A DNA stretch of 64,000 nt from Leptodontidium sp. MPI-SDFR-AT-0119. Its lineage: Eukaryota; Ascomycota; Leotiomycetes; Helotiales; Leptodontidiaceae. A model generated the notes under the pieces. It was given only the letters and a program-made list of their open reading frames with translations. It had not been told where the DNA came from and did no database searches. Numbering within the stretch: the stretch's first letter is position 1; every line of letters starts with the position of its first letter. Shown one piece after another: positions 1 through 9,593 of the stretch. Position numbers and translations under genes: made by a program. The DNA is taken from positions 1,674,001 to 1,738,000 of the forward strand of contig JAHLEZ010000006.1 of NCBI GenBank assembly GCA_020726505.1. The letters run 5' to 3'.

Positions 1-137
1 AGATATCACCACGACCAGACAGAGGAGGTTTGGTGTCAAATTTCAATTCTTCCCATACCTGATTCTGCCAGTAAGCCGTCCTCGTAGACTCCTTCCCAAC
101 AGGTCCACCATGATATTTTTCTGACTTTGTTTAATGG

Positions 138-1010
138 GTGTCAACATTCATTGTCTCTGATATCGTAAGCCCAGGCGGAATAGGTTGGGAATGGGATATC
201 GGAATTATCGCTATCATTTTCCCATTCGGCGTCTGCGCCATCACATTCCTGCTCTTCAAATATCAGGGCCGTGCAAAGAAATTAGAAGCAGCACTGTTCC
301 AGAGGCCACGAATGACAATCTCGGAAGCGGCATCAGCAGTCGACCTTGGAGGATTGATGATCATCATCTGCGCTTTCGCATTCATCCTTATTCCCCTCTC
401 GCTTGCTGCACTTCAACCACAAGGCTTTGAGACCTCTTGGATTATCGCTCTTATCGTATTTGGAGGTGTGCTTCTCCTTGGGCTACCAGTGTACGAGAAG
501 TATATTCCAGAGCAGCTGTTTGTGCCTTGGGAATAGTTGGAGCATCGTAGCATTGAACTCGCATTCCTCCTCTATTTCTCCGATTACATGGCGGCGGCAG
601 CAAGTCACAACTTTATCTACAATTGGGCGCTTATTGCTCATAACTTCACCATTTTACAGGCAGTCAACTTGTCGTACATAAGTAGCGTCATGGTCTTCTG
701 CACGGGCATATTGTTCGGCTTGGTTATGTGGAAGACAAAGCAGTATAAGTGGTGGGTCTTGGGTGGAGTTATCATCTGAACTATTGGATAAGGTGTTATG
801 TTCCGCGTACGAACTGCCAACCCAAGCAAACCCGAGCTGTTCATCGTGCAACTGGTTCAGTAAGTTATGCTCTAACTCACACCTACGTCTCAAGACTACC
901 AACCTGCTCAGACACATTTTCAGTTGTTCCTGACAGTTTTACAGGGGTCTCGGCAAGGGCACCATCCAAACTGGTGGTTATGTTGCAGCTGTCGTTAACG
1001 TCCCCCATAG
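138..1010 (+). pseudogene. Siderophore iron transporter (ARN/SIT MFS family), 5' fragment of a split pseudogene
   Basis: The frame from 138 resembles the middle of fungal siderophore-iron/H+ symporters: a cluster of membrane helices (IGWEWDIGIIAIIFPF, then two more hydrophobic helices and the loop FVPWE). The frame is broken by TAG at 534, TGA at 777 and TAA at 789, each explicable by one C-to-T or G-to-A change. After these it continues as coding-like sequence, through a plausible intron 860-944 (GTAAGT...ACAG), to VNVPHS at 1010. There a transposon with TA target duplication interrupts it; the gene resumes at 6329. The N-terminal helices are missing or lie left of the window. In an intact relative the protein would import ferri-siderophores at the plasma membrane or in endosomes. 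Here it is dead. Confidence 0.8.
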
Positions 1011-1012
1011 TA

Positions 1013-1056
1013 CAGCTATTCTTCGGATTGGAGTGATTCTTTGGTTAATAACGCCG
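1013..1056 (+). repeat. Left terminal inverted repeat of the Tc1/mariner-like element
   Basis: It begins CAGCTATTCTTCGGATTGG and is matched in reverse complement by 6283-6326, with only two visible mismatches, both transitions. The TA dinucleotide lies immediately outside. Confidence 0.93.
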
Positions 1057-1223
1057 ACTCACCGTCTTTTGCTGTAGACCCCACTAAAGGGAAATGTTTG
1101 AAAATTGCAATATCTAAAACCTTTAGAACTCTATTATTCCTTTATTAATTTGCCTCTAAATTGGATTATTTTAAAGCTCTTAATTTAAAGATTTGACTGT
1201 GTATCTGCGAATAACGTGACGTT

Positions 1224-2225
1224 ATGGCTCCGAACTTGCCAGCTTGGAAAGTAGCCAAAATTGATCAAATATTAACTAATGGAGTCGATATTAACCTGCG
1301 AGCGTTAGCTAGAGAGTTCTAAATAACGTATAAGACAATATGCCAGCGGAAACAAAAGCTAAAGAGCTAAATATCACCTTTAAATCGTCGTCGCCATAGC
1401 CCTCTACTTGTTATTACTGACGATATAGCTAAATTTATAGTGTCATTACTTAAAAGAGAGCCTGATTTGTATTAAGACAAGCTTACGCTGTATTTGTACA
1501 AGGCCTACGACGTCGACGTGTCAGTCAATCAAGTCTCCAAAGCTCTCTAGAGGCTTAAATATACCAAGAAAGTGCTCAAAGTATCTACGGCGCAAAGAAA
1601 CGACGAATTAATAGCGGTATAAAGGCAAAAGATAGTGTTTTGGGATACTCGGAAGATCTATTTTATCGACAAATCTACCTATAATAAAAAGACAGCGAAT
1701 AGGTGTCGAGGATAGGCTCTTAGAGGTACTTTAGCTAAAATACAACGTGTATTAAAGCGATCAAGAAGGTGGTCAATTCTTCCGGCATACTCACTTCGTG
1801 GTTATTATTAACCCCTGATCTTCCAAGGCTCTATTACAGCAGAGATCTTTAAGGAATAGCTAAAGAAGAGTATCTTACCTAAATATATTAAGCAAAGAAT
1901 CGAGATTATTATTATGGATAACGTTTTAATCTATAGTAATCTACGAATCCTAATACTTTGCGTAACCTTTAGTCTTCAATTAGAGTATCTCCTACCATAT
2001 TACCCCTTTTTCAACCCCATTGAAGAGAGCTTCGCAGATTTAAAAGCGTGGATTCGGAGGCATTGACATTAAAACGAGTATACCTGGGAAGAATTCGAAG
2101 ATTTCCTAATATTAGCTGTACGCTCTGTAAGTGTTAATACTGAAGCCGAGTGTAAAGCAAAGGGGCATTTTCAACATTCTGGCTACCAAGGCATACCAAT
2201 AGAAAAAAATAATGAAGATGAGTAA
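1224..2225 (+). pseudogene. Tc1/mariner (DDE) transposase, RIP-like nonsense-riddled
   Basis: A single uninterrupted frame of 334 codons runs from ATG 1224 to TAA 2225 with no indel but about ten internal stops: seven TAA or TAG early on, then TAG, TGA and TAA. Every stop is one C-to-T change from CAA, CAG or CGA. The start (MAPNLPAWKVAKIDQILTNG) fits a helix-turn-helix domain. DDE-core landmarks survive: FIDKS (first Asp), IIMDN (second Asp) and YYPFFNPIEESFADLKAWIR (third acidic residue, the usual NPIEE signature). The protein would have cut and joined the terminal repeats. It is inactive now. Decay by nonsense changes alone, with the frame otherwise preserved, is typical of repeat-induced point mutation in Pezizomycotina. 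Confidence 0.88.
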
Positions 2226-2262
2226 TAAAACAATACAATTTAAGCTATAAACACTACTAAAC

Positions 2263-2577
2263 TCACTCTTTTTCGCCCTTATCTTTGTTAGATTCGCTGT
2301 CCTCTTCCTTAATACAACTCTACTGATTATACCACTTCTTAAATAGCTTTAATTGCCTCTGAATTGTCTTTAAAACACTAACCTTAATTCTAAGCTCTAT
2401 AGTATCTTTTATTATTGTTTCCTTTATTATATTGATATTATACTCTTACTTAACAAAGGTTTTAATTGTAAAGTCGAATTGAGAGGCTACCGACGTTGTA
2501 GGAGGAGGTAAGAGTTGACGAAGGAACGATTTCAAAGCAAATAATACCTTATCTGTAGTTTTCCCACTACGAATTAG
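2263..2577 (-). pseudogene. Second reading frame of the transposon, C-terminal block
   Basis: Reading leftwards from 2577, the frame is open for 105 codons to TGA at 2263 except for one TAA and one TAG, both explicable from CAA/CAG. The product is hydrophilic and charged (KTTDKVLFALKSFLRQLL, later EEDSESNKDKGEKE at the end). It lies downstream of the block at 5360-6118 on the same strand. The two blocks probably belong to one gene split by the LTR element, but I could not thread a single frame through 2577-2884. I do not recognise the family. Confidence 0.45.
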
Positions 2578-2884
2578 ACTCGACTTCGTAGATCTGCCAT
2601 TAATAAGAACTCACTTTCAGCTTTCTCTGGGCGTCGATTTAAAGGTAATTGAGGCTCTACCGATTGATATTCGTGTGTTAGAGGAGGGGTAGGCGTAATA
2701 TTCAACTGTGGAAAGTGAAGGTATACTAACGAGCTAACAGCGTATAAAGACCACCCCGCAAGTGGTGGCATTGATTAGTATAATGCTAGGTATGGATTTA
2801 AAGGCCAAAACACTGTTTTTTAAGTGTGTCAAGCTGCTGGCTAAGGTTCCGGGGATAACAATTCATTATAGTATGTCCTCTTTT

Positions 2885-3175
2885 TGTTACGGCTGGCCAA
2901 AGGGTGATACTGCGAGTGGACTCAAGCTTTGTATTTGGACCTAAGGCTACGCTCAGAATCGAGAAGAAAAGACCAGGAGGAAAGGAGAGCTCTCCGTAAG
3001 GGAGAGCTCGAGTATAAATACATGAAGGCGCCTCCTAGCCTCTCCCGATTAGGCATAGCGTAGTCGAGTACCATTCACATCAACATGTCGCATACTCGCT
3101 ACCTAGTCTTCCCAATTAGGCTTAGCGCCGTCGCATCGCCAGCCGATGCTACGAGCCGCGTCGGAGGTCGTAACA
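2885..3175 (-). repeat. LTR (3' LTR in the sense of the gag gene)
   Basis: This 291-bp copy begins TGTTACGGCTGGCC and ends GTCGGAGGTCGTAACA. It is essentially identical to 4724-5014; I see one substitution in the TATAAATAYATGAAGG stretch. It contains a hairpin-forming inverted repeat around 2988-3012 (GAGAGCTC ... GAGAGCTC) and a TATA-like motif. Confidence 0.93.
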
Positions 3176-4497
3176 TTACCCCCCCCTCCTAAAGAACTGC
3201 GTCCGCGCAGTTGCATAATCGTATCGTCCTCTAAGTCGTTGTAGTCGTCGATATCTCTAGGTGCAGGGGGAGGTACGGGTAACTCAGGTTGGCGAAGGGC
3301 TGGTACCGGGGATGGCGAGCGAGGGAGAGCCTCTGGCGATAGTCTCGAAGTTGGCAGTCCCCATGCGTGGGAAGCAGGGGTAAGTGAGGTAGAGCGCCAG
3401 TCGTCCTTCTTTAGGGTACCACGAGAATCAGTAGCATTGGTGTTATTGAAAGAGACTCGTGGGGCCTCACGAGCAGTGACAGTAGCTCGTCCCGCAGCGA
3501 TGTTTCGTAGCTCGCGGTCTGAGACGGCCAAGAATTCATCAAGAGCTATATAGTCTCCACCAAACTCATACTTCTTAGTGCAGATGTCATACTTGAGCTC
3601 GTCTGAGACTTTCTCGCATATGTCGTCGAACCAGCGGGTAGGTGAGATCTTTCCGGTAGCCGCATATGTCGTAAACTTAGTGCGGAACTCGTTGTAAGTC
3701 ATACTACCCATTTGCAGTTGGTTGTATTTGAGCTTAGCGGCCTGCACTCGGTTGTGGTCAAAGAAACGCTGGTCTAGAGCCTTCAAGACGTCGGCGGCTC
3801 CGTTGAAGTCTCCAGCGAAGTCGGGGTCCATTCGCTGAAGGATGATAGTCTTAGCCTCTCCCTTGGTACACTCGAAGTAAGCATAGACCTGCGATTCGCC
3901 GGTAGTAAAGTTGCCTGAGTACTTTTGAATGAAGAGCTTCATATCCATCTTCCAAGCATCGTATTCGATTTCGCCCTTATGATCGCTGAAGGGGATGCGG
4001 GGATATTTGACCTTGTTGGGCTCAACGGCAGGGACAGCAGGATTTAGCTTAGGGAGGTAATAGTCGGCGGTAGGCTGGAGGTCCGCTGTAAGAGCACGCA
4101 CTGATCGGTCGCGCGAAGGGGAGGGAGTGCGAGTCTCCTGGCGGGGGTTATTGATGGCAAATTGGGCGAGGGCTTGTGTAACGGCAGCGGCAACGGCAGA
4201 GCTGACGGAGTCTTTGATTAGCTGATTTACCTGTGCTTGCTGAGCGGGGGTAAGACCCTCCATGGTGCTGGTAGGCTCTGGCGATGCGTCGAAGAGGTCC
4301 CGGGGAAAAGTGTCAGAGTCAGAATCAAACTCTTCAGTGAGGGTTTCGACTGAAGTCGTAAGGGTGTTGGTGAAGCCTAGTCGCACAGGGGCGCTTCTTT
4401 CTCTGGAGCTTCGCCGACGAGGGGGAGAGGTCGGCAGTGGTGGTAATGTGGGGTTGAGGGGTGTTTGAGGTTGTCGATCGATCTGTTGATCAGACAT
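3103..4497 (-). CDS. Retrotransposon Gag-like protein
   Basis: An intact 464-aa frame from ATG 4497 to TAG 3103; the frame is open upstream to 4689, but MSDQQIDRQ is the better start. The N-terminal 170 residues are Pro/Ser/Arg-rich. Then comes a Ty3-type gag capsid region: KYPRIPFSDHKGEIEYDAW, a helical stretch ending RMDPDFAGDFNGAADVLKAL, QRFFDHNRVQAAKLKYNQL and MTYNEFRTKFTTYAATGKI. I see no CCHC knuckle. The C-terminus crosses the polypurine tract (GGGN) and ends inside the LTR, so the last 24 or so residues are LTR-encoded. Gag would assemble the particle that packages element RNA. The intact frame in a RIP-active-looking genome suggests a recent insertion. Confidence 0.8.
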   Translation of the reverse strand: MSDQQIDRQPQTPLNPTLPPLPTSPPRRRSSRERSAPVRLGFTNTLTTSVETLTEEFDSDSDTFPRDLFDASPEPTSTMEGLTPAQQAQVNQLIKDSVSSAVAAAVTQALAQFAINNPRQETRTPSPSRDRSVRALTADLQPTADYYLPKLNPAVPAVEPNKVKYPRIPFSDHKGEIEYDAWKMDMKLFIQKYSGNFTTGESQVYAYFECTKGEAKTIILQRMDPDFAGDFNGAADVLKALDQRFFDHNRVQAAKLKYNQLQMGSMTYNEFRTKFTTYAATGKISPTRWFDDICEKVSDELKYDICTKKYEFGGDYIALDEFLAVSDRELRNIAAGRATVTAREAPRVSFNNTNATDSRGTLKKDDWRSTSLTPASHAWGLPTSRLSPEALPRSPSPVPALRQPELPVPPPAPRDIDDYNDLEDDTIMQLRGRSSLGGGGNVTTSDAARSIGWRCDGAKPNWED

Positions 4498-4723
4498 GCG
4501 TTTGAAACAAGGGCGCGCGTCAAGTTGCAGCAAGGCAGGTTGATCGCGAGAGGATATCCAGCTTTCTCTGGGACAGTCTGCTACGAGGGCAGAGAGGTAC
4601 CTATCTGTCGAATAGGCCAAGGTGTTGAGGCTCGTTGTTGACTTGCTGCAAGGGCAGGTCGACAAGGCGCAAGACCAGGTGAGATACAACGCTTCACAGC
4701 GGAGGGGTGTTGGTCTTTTCTTA

Positions 4724-5014
4724 TGTTACGGCTGGCCAAAGGGTGATACTGCGAGTGGACTCAAGCTTTGTATTTGGACCTAAGGCTACGCTCAGAATCG
4801 AGAAGAAAAGACCAGGAGGAAAGGAGAGCTCTCCGTAAGGGAGAGCTCGAGTATAAATATATGAAGGCGCCTCCTAGCCTCTCCCGATTAGGCATAGCGT
4901 AGTCGAGTACCATTCACATCAACATGTCGCATACTCGCTACCTAGTCTTCCCAATTAGGCTTAGCGCCGTCGCATCGCCAGCCGATGCTACGAGCCGCGT
5001 CGGAGGTCGTAACA
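4724..5014 (-). repeat. LTR (5' LTR in the sense of the gag gene)
   Basis: Second 291-bp copy, TGTTAC...GTAACA, followed by the CTTTT target duplication at 5015-5019. On the minus strand a TATTTATA motif about 165 nt into the LTR could be the promoter of the gag transcript. Confidence 0.93.
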
Positions 5015-5359
5015 CTTTTACTTCTTTCTTCTCTTCGCCTTTAGATTTTAACGCTATCGACACTCTTTTGACAGCTGTACTCAATAAAATTAACTAGGCT
5101 CGTCCAATACAGTCAATTCTTCTAGAATATCGTGTCCCCAACGTCGCAGATCTTCAGCAGAGAGGTAATAGTGTTTATCGTCGTTAACCCAACAAAATCT
5201 CGTCGAGCAGGAGCAAGAATCAACTTTACAGGCCCATTAGACCTAAATAGCTATCAAAATCGATTGAAAGGTCCCCTTTTCAGCTTCCCGGGCCTTTACA
5301 ACACCCTCCAACAGTCAATTAGTCGCTATGCGTGGCTTTTTTACTATATAGTTCTCTTC

Positions 5360-6118
5360 CTCTTAAAATACACGCTTTAGAATCGCAACAACTAGAGGTT
5401 TCGGTACTAAAGGCTCTTTCTAAGGAGGTCGATACATATTCAATAGAAACAAGACGATTCCAAAGCAAATCTACAGTTTAAGAAGCTTTTCTTTGCCTTT
5501 TGGCCCCCAATTCCGAACTCGAGCGATAAGGTAGTCAAAAGCGTCATTATTCTCAATATCAACCTCCGTAAGGTTCCCAACAGCTCCATAAGTACCATAC
5601 TAGCACTTATTATCTCTCTTTGGTGTAGAAATACCCCTTTCTGCGATACCACGATCTACTGACTACTCCGCATTCCGTTTAATTGACTTATAGGTGCTCC
5701 CATTTACCTCTAGATCATTCAACACCTGCCCAATCGTACTACAAATACACTCATTATCAAGATAACATCGAATTTCCAGCTCAACGACCCATTTCTCAAT
5801 CTACGGAGGCGAAGGAAATCGTATTATAATAGGTTCTAGTGGGGGAACAAGCTATAGTGTTAATACAGGCTCAGGAGGGGGTATAATAAGCAATAATAAA
5901 GGTTCTGCAGGTTCTGTAGCTACCACAACATCTACCACACCTAAATTAGGTGTAACAGATAAGGTAATAGCTGCAGAGCTAGCAGAAGCATCACTAACTC
6001 GAGTGGTGTTGATTTTAAGGGTTATTTTAACTAGTCCCGGCGCTAAAGGTAGTAGAGTCGTCGTTTTAGTCGCTTTAGGGGGCTTAATCACACGCTTTCG
6101 AGCACTTTTTGGAGGCAT
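5360..6118 (-). pseudogene. Second reading frame of the transposon, N-terminal block
   Basis: From ATG 6118 one frame runs leftwards without indel for about 250 codons, interrupted only by TAG and TAA codons that one C-to-T change each would explain. It starts MPPKSARKRVIKPPKATKTT (basic), has a hydrophobic Val/Ala/Pro-rich middle, then IEKWVVELEIRCYLDNEC, NGSTYKSIKRNAE and NNDAFDYLIARVRNWGPKGK. Further fragments in the same frame, such as DDKHYYLSAEDLRRWGHDIL near 5140-5200, continue towards the LTR insertion at 5019. I do not recognise the family. It is convergent with the transposase and lies wholly inside the inverted repeats, so it belongs to the element. Confidence 0.5.
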
Positions 6119-6282
6119 ATTCGCGACTACGACATATAGAAAGAAGAGGCACGTTAGGGCACGTTGTGGAGCTTCAAAATGATCCAATTTAGAGACAAAT
6201 CGATTAAGGATTAGTAGAGTTCTAGAGGTTACAATATTCAAACATCTAATTTTAGTGGGGACTACGGCGAAAGTATATATAG

Positions 6283-6326
6283 CGGCGTTATTAACCAAAG
6301 AATCACTCCGATCCGAAGAACAGCTG
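6283..6326 (-). repeat. Right terminal inverted repeat of the Tc1/mariner-like element
   Basis: Reverse complement of 1013-1056 apart from two transitions; ends ...GAAGAACAGCTG followed by the TA target duplication at 6327-6328. Confidence 0.93.
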
Positions 6327-6328
6327 TA

Positions 6329-6878
6329 AGACTGCTCAGATGGCGTCTTTAGTCGTAATGATTGGCACGCTGGGAGGGGCCATCGGGACTGCCATTTCAG
6401 GAGCCATTAATACCAACACATTCAGAGAGGAATTGGTCAAAGCACTGGGAGATAACTCGACTCCGGAACTTATCGACGCACTGTTCAACTCCATGACTTC
6501 AACATTGATCCTGGCCTGGGGAACAGTTGAGAGAACTGCCGTCAAGAAGGGGGAGCATACTTCAAAGTTTGGTTGGGCAAGCACCAAATGATTGGGAAAC
6601 AAGGCACGATAATCGCCATTGTGGCGATGAAGAAGTAAGAGGTGACTTTGTCAAACTATGCACTCGTCAGCACGGAATTCTTTAATTCTAGACGGGATAC
6701 TTACAGCGGTGTCTTTATTCTGAGCGAGCAATATTGACAACCTTACAGTGACAGCCAGAACTTGATTGAAGAGAATGGGATGCTGGATGGGAAGATCGAC
6801 CTCATGCATAGGGCTGCCACTGCTGATGGTCACCCAAGTGTTCCAGATGTGAACAAGGAGACCAAGGAAGTGAAGTGA
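6329..6878 (+). pseudogene. Siderophore iron transporter, 3' fragment of the split pseudogene
   Basis: This block resumes the transporter directly after the transposon: MASLVVMIGTLGGAIGTAIS is the glycine-rich helix that follows VPH in ARN/SIT transporters, and NSMTSTLILAWGTVERTAV matches the next conserved loop. The frame degenerates after about 6570. A possible intron (GTAAGA ... TTACAG, about 6634-6706) precedes a tail (DSQNLIEENGMLDGKIDL) that fits the cytosolic C-terminus, ending with TGA at 6876-6878. An internal TGA and weak joins show that it is non-functional. Confidence 0.78.
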
Positions 6879-7815
6879 TGTAGTGTGCAGAAGCAGCGGG
6901 TCAGGAGGTGAGGAGGATAGCAAGGGTCCGGGTCCCTGAAGGGATTATAGAGATCGAAATACAGTGCGAGATATAATTAATGTTAGAGGATTACCTACTC
7001 CTATGAGGCTTTCTGTTTGACAACATTCACTTTAAACTCTCCTTGGTTGTGGAAGGTTTAGGCACATTAATATCAGCTGGGCTTCTATTTAGTGAAAAGC
7101 ATAAGTGAGGTGCATAGCGTACAAAGTTTCATTATCTTTACTGTAAAACAACAATCCATATAAGTCTTAAGGAGTCGACGTTCTGGAGTTGCTGAACATC
7201 ACATACATAACATGCTGGAACTTGTCAGCTTCGGAAGAAGGGGGATTCTTAAATCTAACTGTCGCTTTTGCATAGAGAGGCACCAGGAGGGGGGGAGAAC
7301 CGCGATGAACCAAGCAATGGAGATATTCACGGGGTCACATTAGAGATGTTCTTGTTCAGACCTTGGGGGAGGTTAGGACATGTTGAGACCAACGACCAGT
7401 TCCAGATGTGAATTCCTAGGCTAGATGCCCATCAAAATCGAACCCCAGCATCAAGCACAGCGAGCGTCCCCAAGAATTCATTTAGAATCAAAATAAAGGC
7501 AAATCAAAACAAATTATACAAAACATACCTACTAGCTACCCAGGTACTTATTTGAGAGTTGAAGTAAACAGTTGTTTGGTTCGGGGGTAAAGCCAGGCTA
7601 GTCCACAATCGGATGTAGTTTGCTTTCAGCCTCGTGATAAACATTCTCCGCCTTGTCTTGGGCGCGTCAAGGATTCACAACAACTTCAATCTTCACTCTG
7701 CACGCCCAAGAAGAATCGAAGCTTCGCGATATGATTTCGGCAGATTCACATTCGAATTCGAATTCATAAAGTCGATCACCAGCTGCAAACATCTGCTGTA
7801 GATGCGACAATTGCA
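6879..7815. other. Intergenic region
   Basis: AT-rich, without a credible coding frame on either strand. The last 200 bp before 7816 is the presumed promoter and leader of the PCI gene. Nothing else was recognised. Confidence 0.6.
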
Positions 7816-9593
7816 ATGGCTGTCCTCGACCAATTCCTCTCGTCCATCCTCGGATTCCTTAAAGCAAAAGACGCTGTCCAGTTGCAGAGCTTCCTACAAG
7901 TCGAACCTCCACTCCCCGCCGAATATCTACAATTGAGCCAAGAGCTGAGGTCCACATGGAGCGATGGGAAGAAGCTTGAGAAGCACATTGAGAGACTTCT
8001 ACCATTCAACGACGACGACAAGGCTGACGAGGGAGGAGCATGGCCTGGTTTCCTGGCATTCATACAAGAGTACCTGGAATTCTGGAAGGATGCTGACTTT
8101 GACGATCTGGTTTCAACACATGTGAAGCTCTCTGCTTTGATTGTGTGAGTGTATTGGAACCCCACCTTCCCATACTTGATCCTGACAACTCCATGCGCAG
8201 TTCTTGCAATACCGCCATGTCAAACGCAACATATGGATCGGTGATGCTTCCTACTTCAATACGACTGTGTTCGAGTCTAGCGAGACTTGCAATAATGCTC
8301 GATAAGCGACCTGACTTAACACGGAGGATGGTGGAAGTGAAGGATGTTGACCAGGGAGAGAAGAAAACACTGGTGGAGAGTACTGCGGAAACTATACAGA
8401 GGGCTTTCACATTGTGTCTCAACGAGAGAACGACAAGCAGGAATGGCATAGGACGAGATGGAAAGCCCGAAGGAAAGAAGATTGGCATATACTCGTTCGC
8501 GAATATGGTTCTCAAGCTTCTCTTCAAGGTAAGGATCCTTTACCACATTCGATACTCCTGACTCTAACATACTTCGCAGAGTCGGAAAACTTCATTGGCA
8601 AAGCAACTCTTCACAAACATTGTGGCTGCTTCACCTCCATTGGGTCTTTACCCAGCCGCGCAGCGGGTCACATACCTCTATTACCTTGGCCGATATCATT
8701 TCGCTACTGGCCACTTCTACTATGCACAGCAATGCCTCCAGTCTGCATACGATCAATGCCACAACCAATGCATCAAGCAGCGTCGAACGATTCTCATCTA
8801 CCTTGTCTCGGCAAATTTAATTCTTGGCCGCCTCCCTTCCCAGGCATTCGCTGGTCGCCCGGAATCAGACATCCTAGACAAGTTCCTACCAATCGCCAAC
8901 GCAATTCGAAAGGGAAACATGCCTGCATTCAAAAGAGCATTGGGACCTGAGTCCGGAAACGAAAGATGGTTCTTTGAACACGGCATTCTTCTGCAGCTTC
9001 AATCGAGATGCGAAGTTATGGTCTGGCGCTCCCTGGCTCGCCGAGTTTTCCTACTTACCTACAGCTTTCCCTGGGACCCGGAATCCAAGAAGGCTCCAAC
9101 ACTGAGTCTTGATGATGTGGTAGCTGCTTTCCAGTTTTGTCAAAAAGTACTGGAAGGCTGGCAGAAACCGGTTGATCCACATGCCTTCATGCAATCTGGT
9201 CGAACACATGCCAACTCGCTATTTATGAAGGCCCCAGATCTCGTTCCTCCCTCACAGGGCCCGAAAAGTCTCCTGATCGGACGTGGCATGATATTTGGCA
9301 ACAAGATGCCGGAACTCACTGACGTCGAGCCCATCATAGCAAGTCTTATCCAGCAAGGCTTGCTACATGGATTCATCAGCCACACTCAGGGCAAGTTCGC
9401 CATCATCGGAGCGAAACAGAAGGGTGGACCACTGCAAGCTGGATTTCCCCCTGTATGGGAGGTCTTACAGGATAGGGCTTTCTCTGAAAATAGAGTGGCT
9501 GAATGTCCAGGTTGGGTTCAGAGAGAAAAGAACCTGGGAATGGGAGGGGTCGTCAACTTGACGGGTGCAAGGCCAGCGGGTGAAAATAGCTAA
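7816..9593 (+). CDS. CSN12: PCI-domain protein, CSN12/Thp1-like
   Basis: Three exons join in frame: 7816-8144, 8201-8528 and 8580-9593 (556 aa; donors GTGAGT and GTAAGG, acceptors GCGCAG and TCGCAG). The start MAVLDQFLSSILGFLKAKDA and the helical middle (VTYLYYLGRYHFATGHFYYA) match Csn12/PCID2-type proteins. The C-terminal PCI winged helix is clear: LLIGRGMIFGNKMPELTDVE then IIASLIQQGLLHGFISH. Family members are scaffold subunits: yeast Csn12 associates with the COP9 signalosome and with Thp3 in mRNA processing, and Thp1/PCID2 acts in the TREX-2 mRNA export complex. The sequence alone does not say which complex this one joins. The gene stands alone on its strand. Confidence 0.85.

Larger units (their letters stand above)
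2885..5014 (-). mobile_element. Short gag-only LTR retrotransposon (non-autonomous)
   Basis: Two 291-bp direct repeats (2885-3175, 4724-5014) start TGTTAC and end GTAACA. They are flanked by a 5-bp target duplication CTTTT (2880-2884 and 5015-5019). The internal 1.55 kb holds only a gag-like frame on the minus strand. A G-rich polypurine tract (AGGAGGGGGG on the minus strand, about 3178-3190) abuts the LTR at 2885-3175, making that the 3' LTR. No protease, reverse transcriptase or integrase sequence is present, so the element must rely on a relative in trans. I could not identify a convincing tRNA primer site next to 4723. It lies inside the older, mutation-riddled DNA transposon, yet its own frame is intact. 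Confidence 0.9.
1011..6328 (+). mobile_element. Tc1/mariner-like DNA transposon, decayed, with nested LTR element
   Basis: The element is bounded by inverted repeats of about 44 bp (1013-1056 and 6283-6326) that start CAGCTRTTCTTCGGAT and differ at two transition positions. They are flanked by TA at 1011-1012 and 6327-6328, the target duplication of the Tc1/mariner superfamily. Deleting the insert plus one TA rejoins the transporter reading frame in phase across the junction, so the boundaries are well supported. Inside are a decayed transposase gene (+, 1224-2225) and a convergent decayed reading frame (-, from 6118 down to 2263). An LTR retrotransposon at 2885-5014 splits the latter. Without the nested element the transposon is about 3.2 kb, long for this superfamily because of the second gene. 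Confidence 0.9.

Noticed and set aside
4262..4468. Plus-strand frame over the gag region
   Set aside because: It is the antisense of the intact Gag frame and has no motif of its own.
6651..6923. Minus-strand frame near the transporter 3' end
   Set aside because: It overlaps the recognisable transporter tail on the other strand and has no motif.
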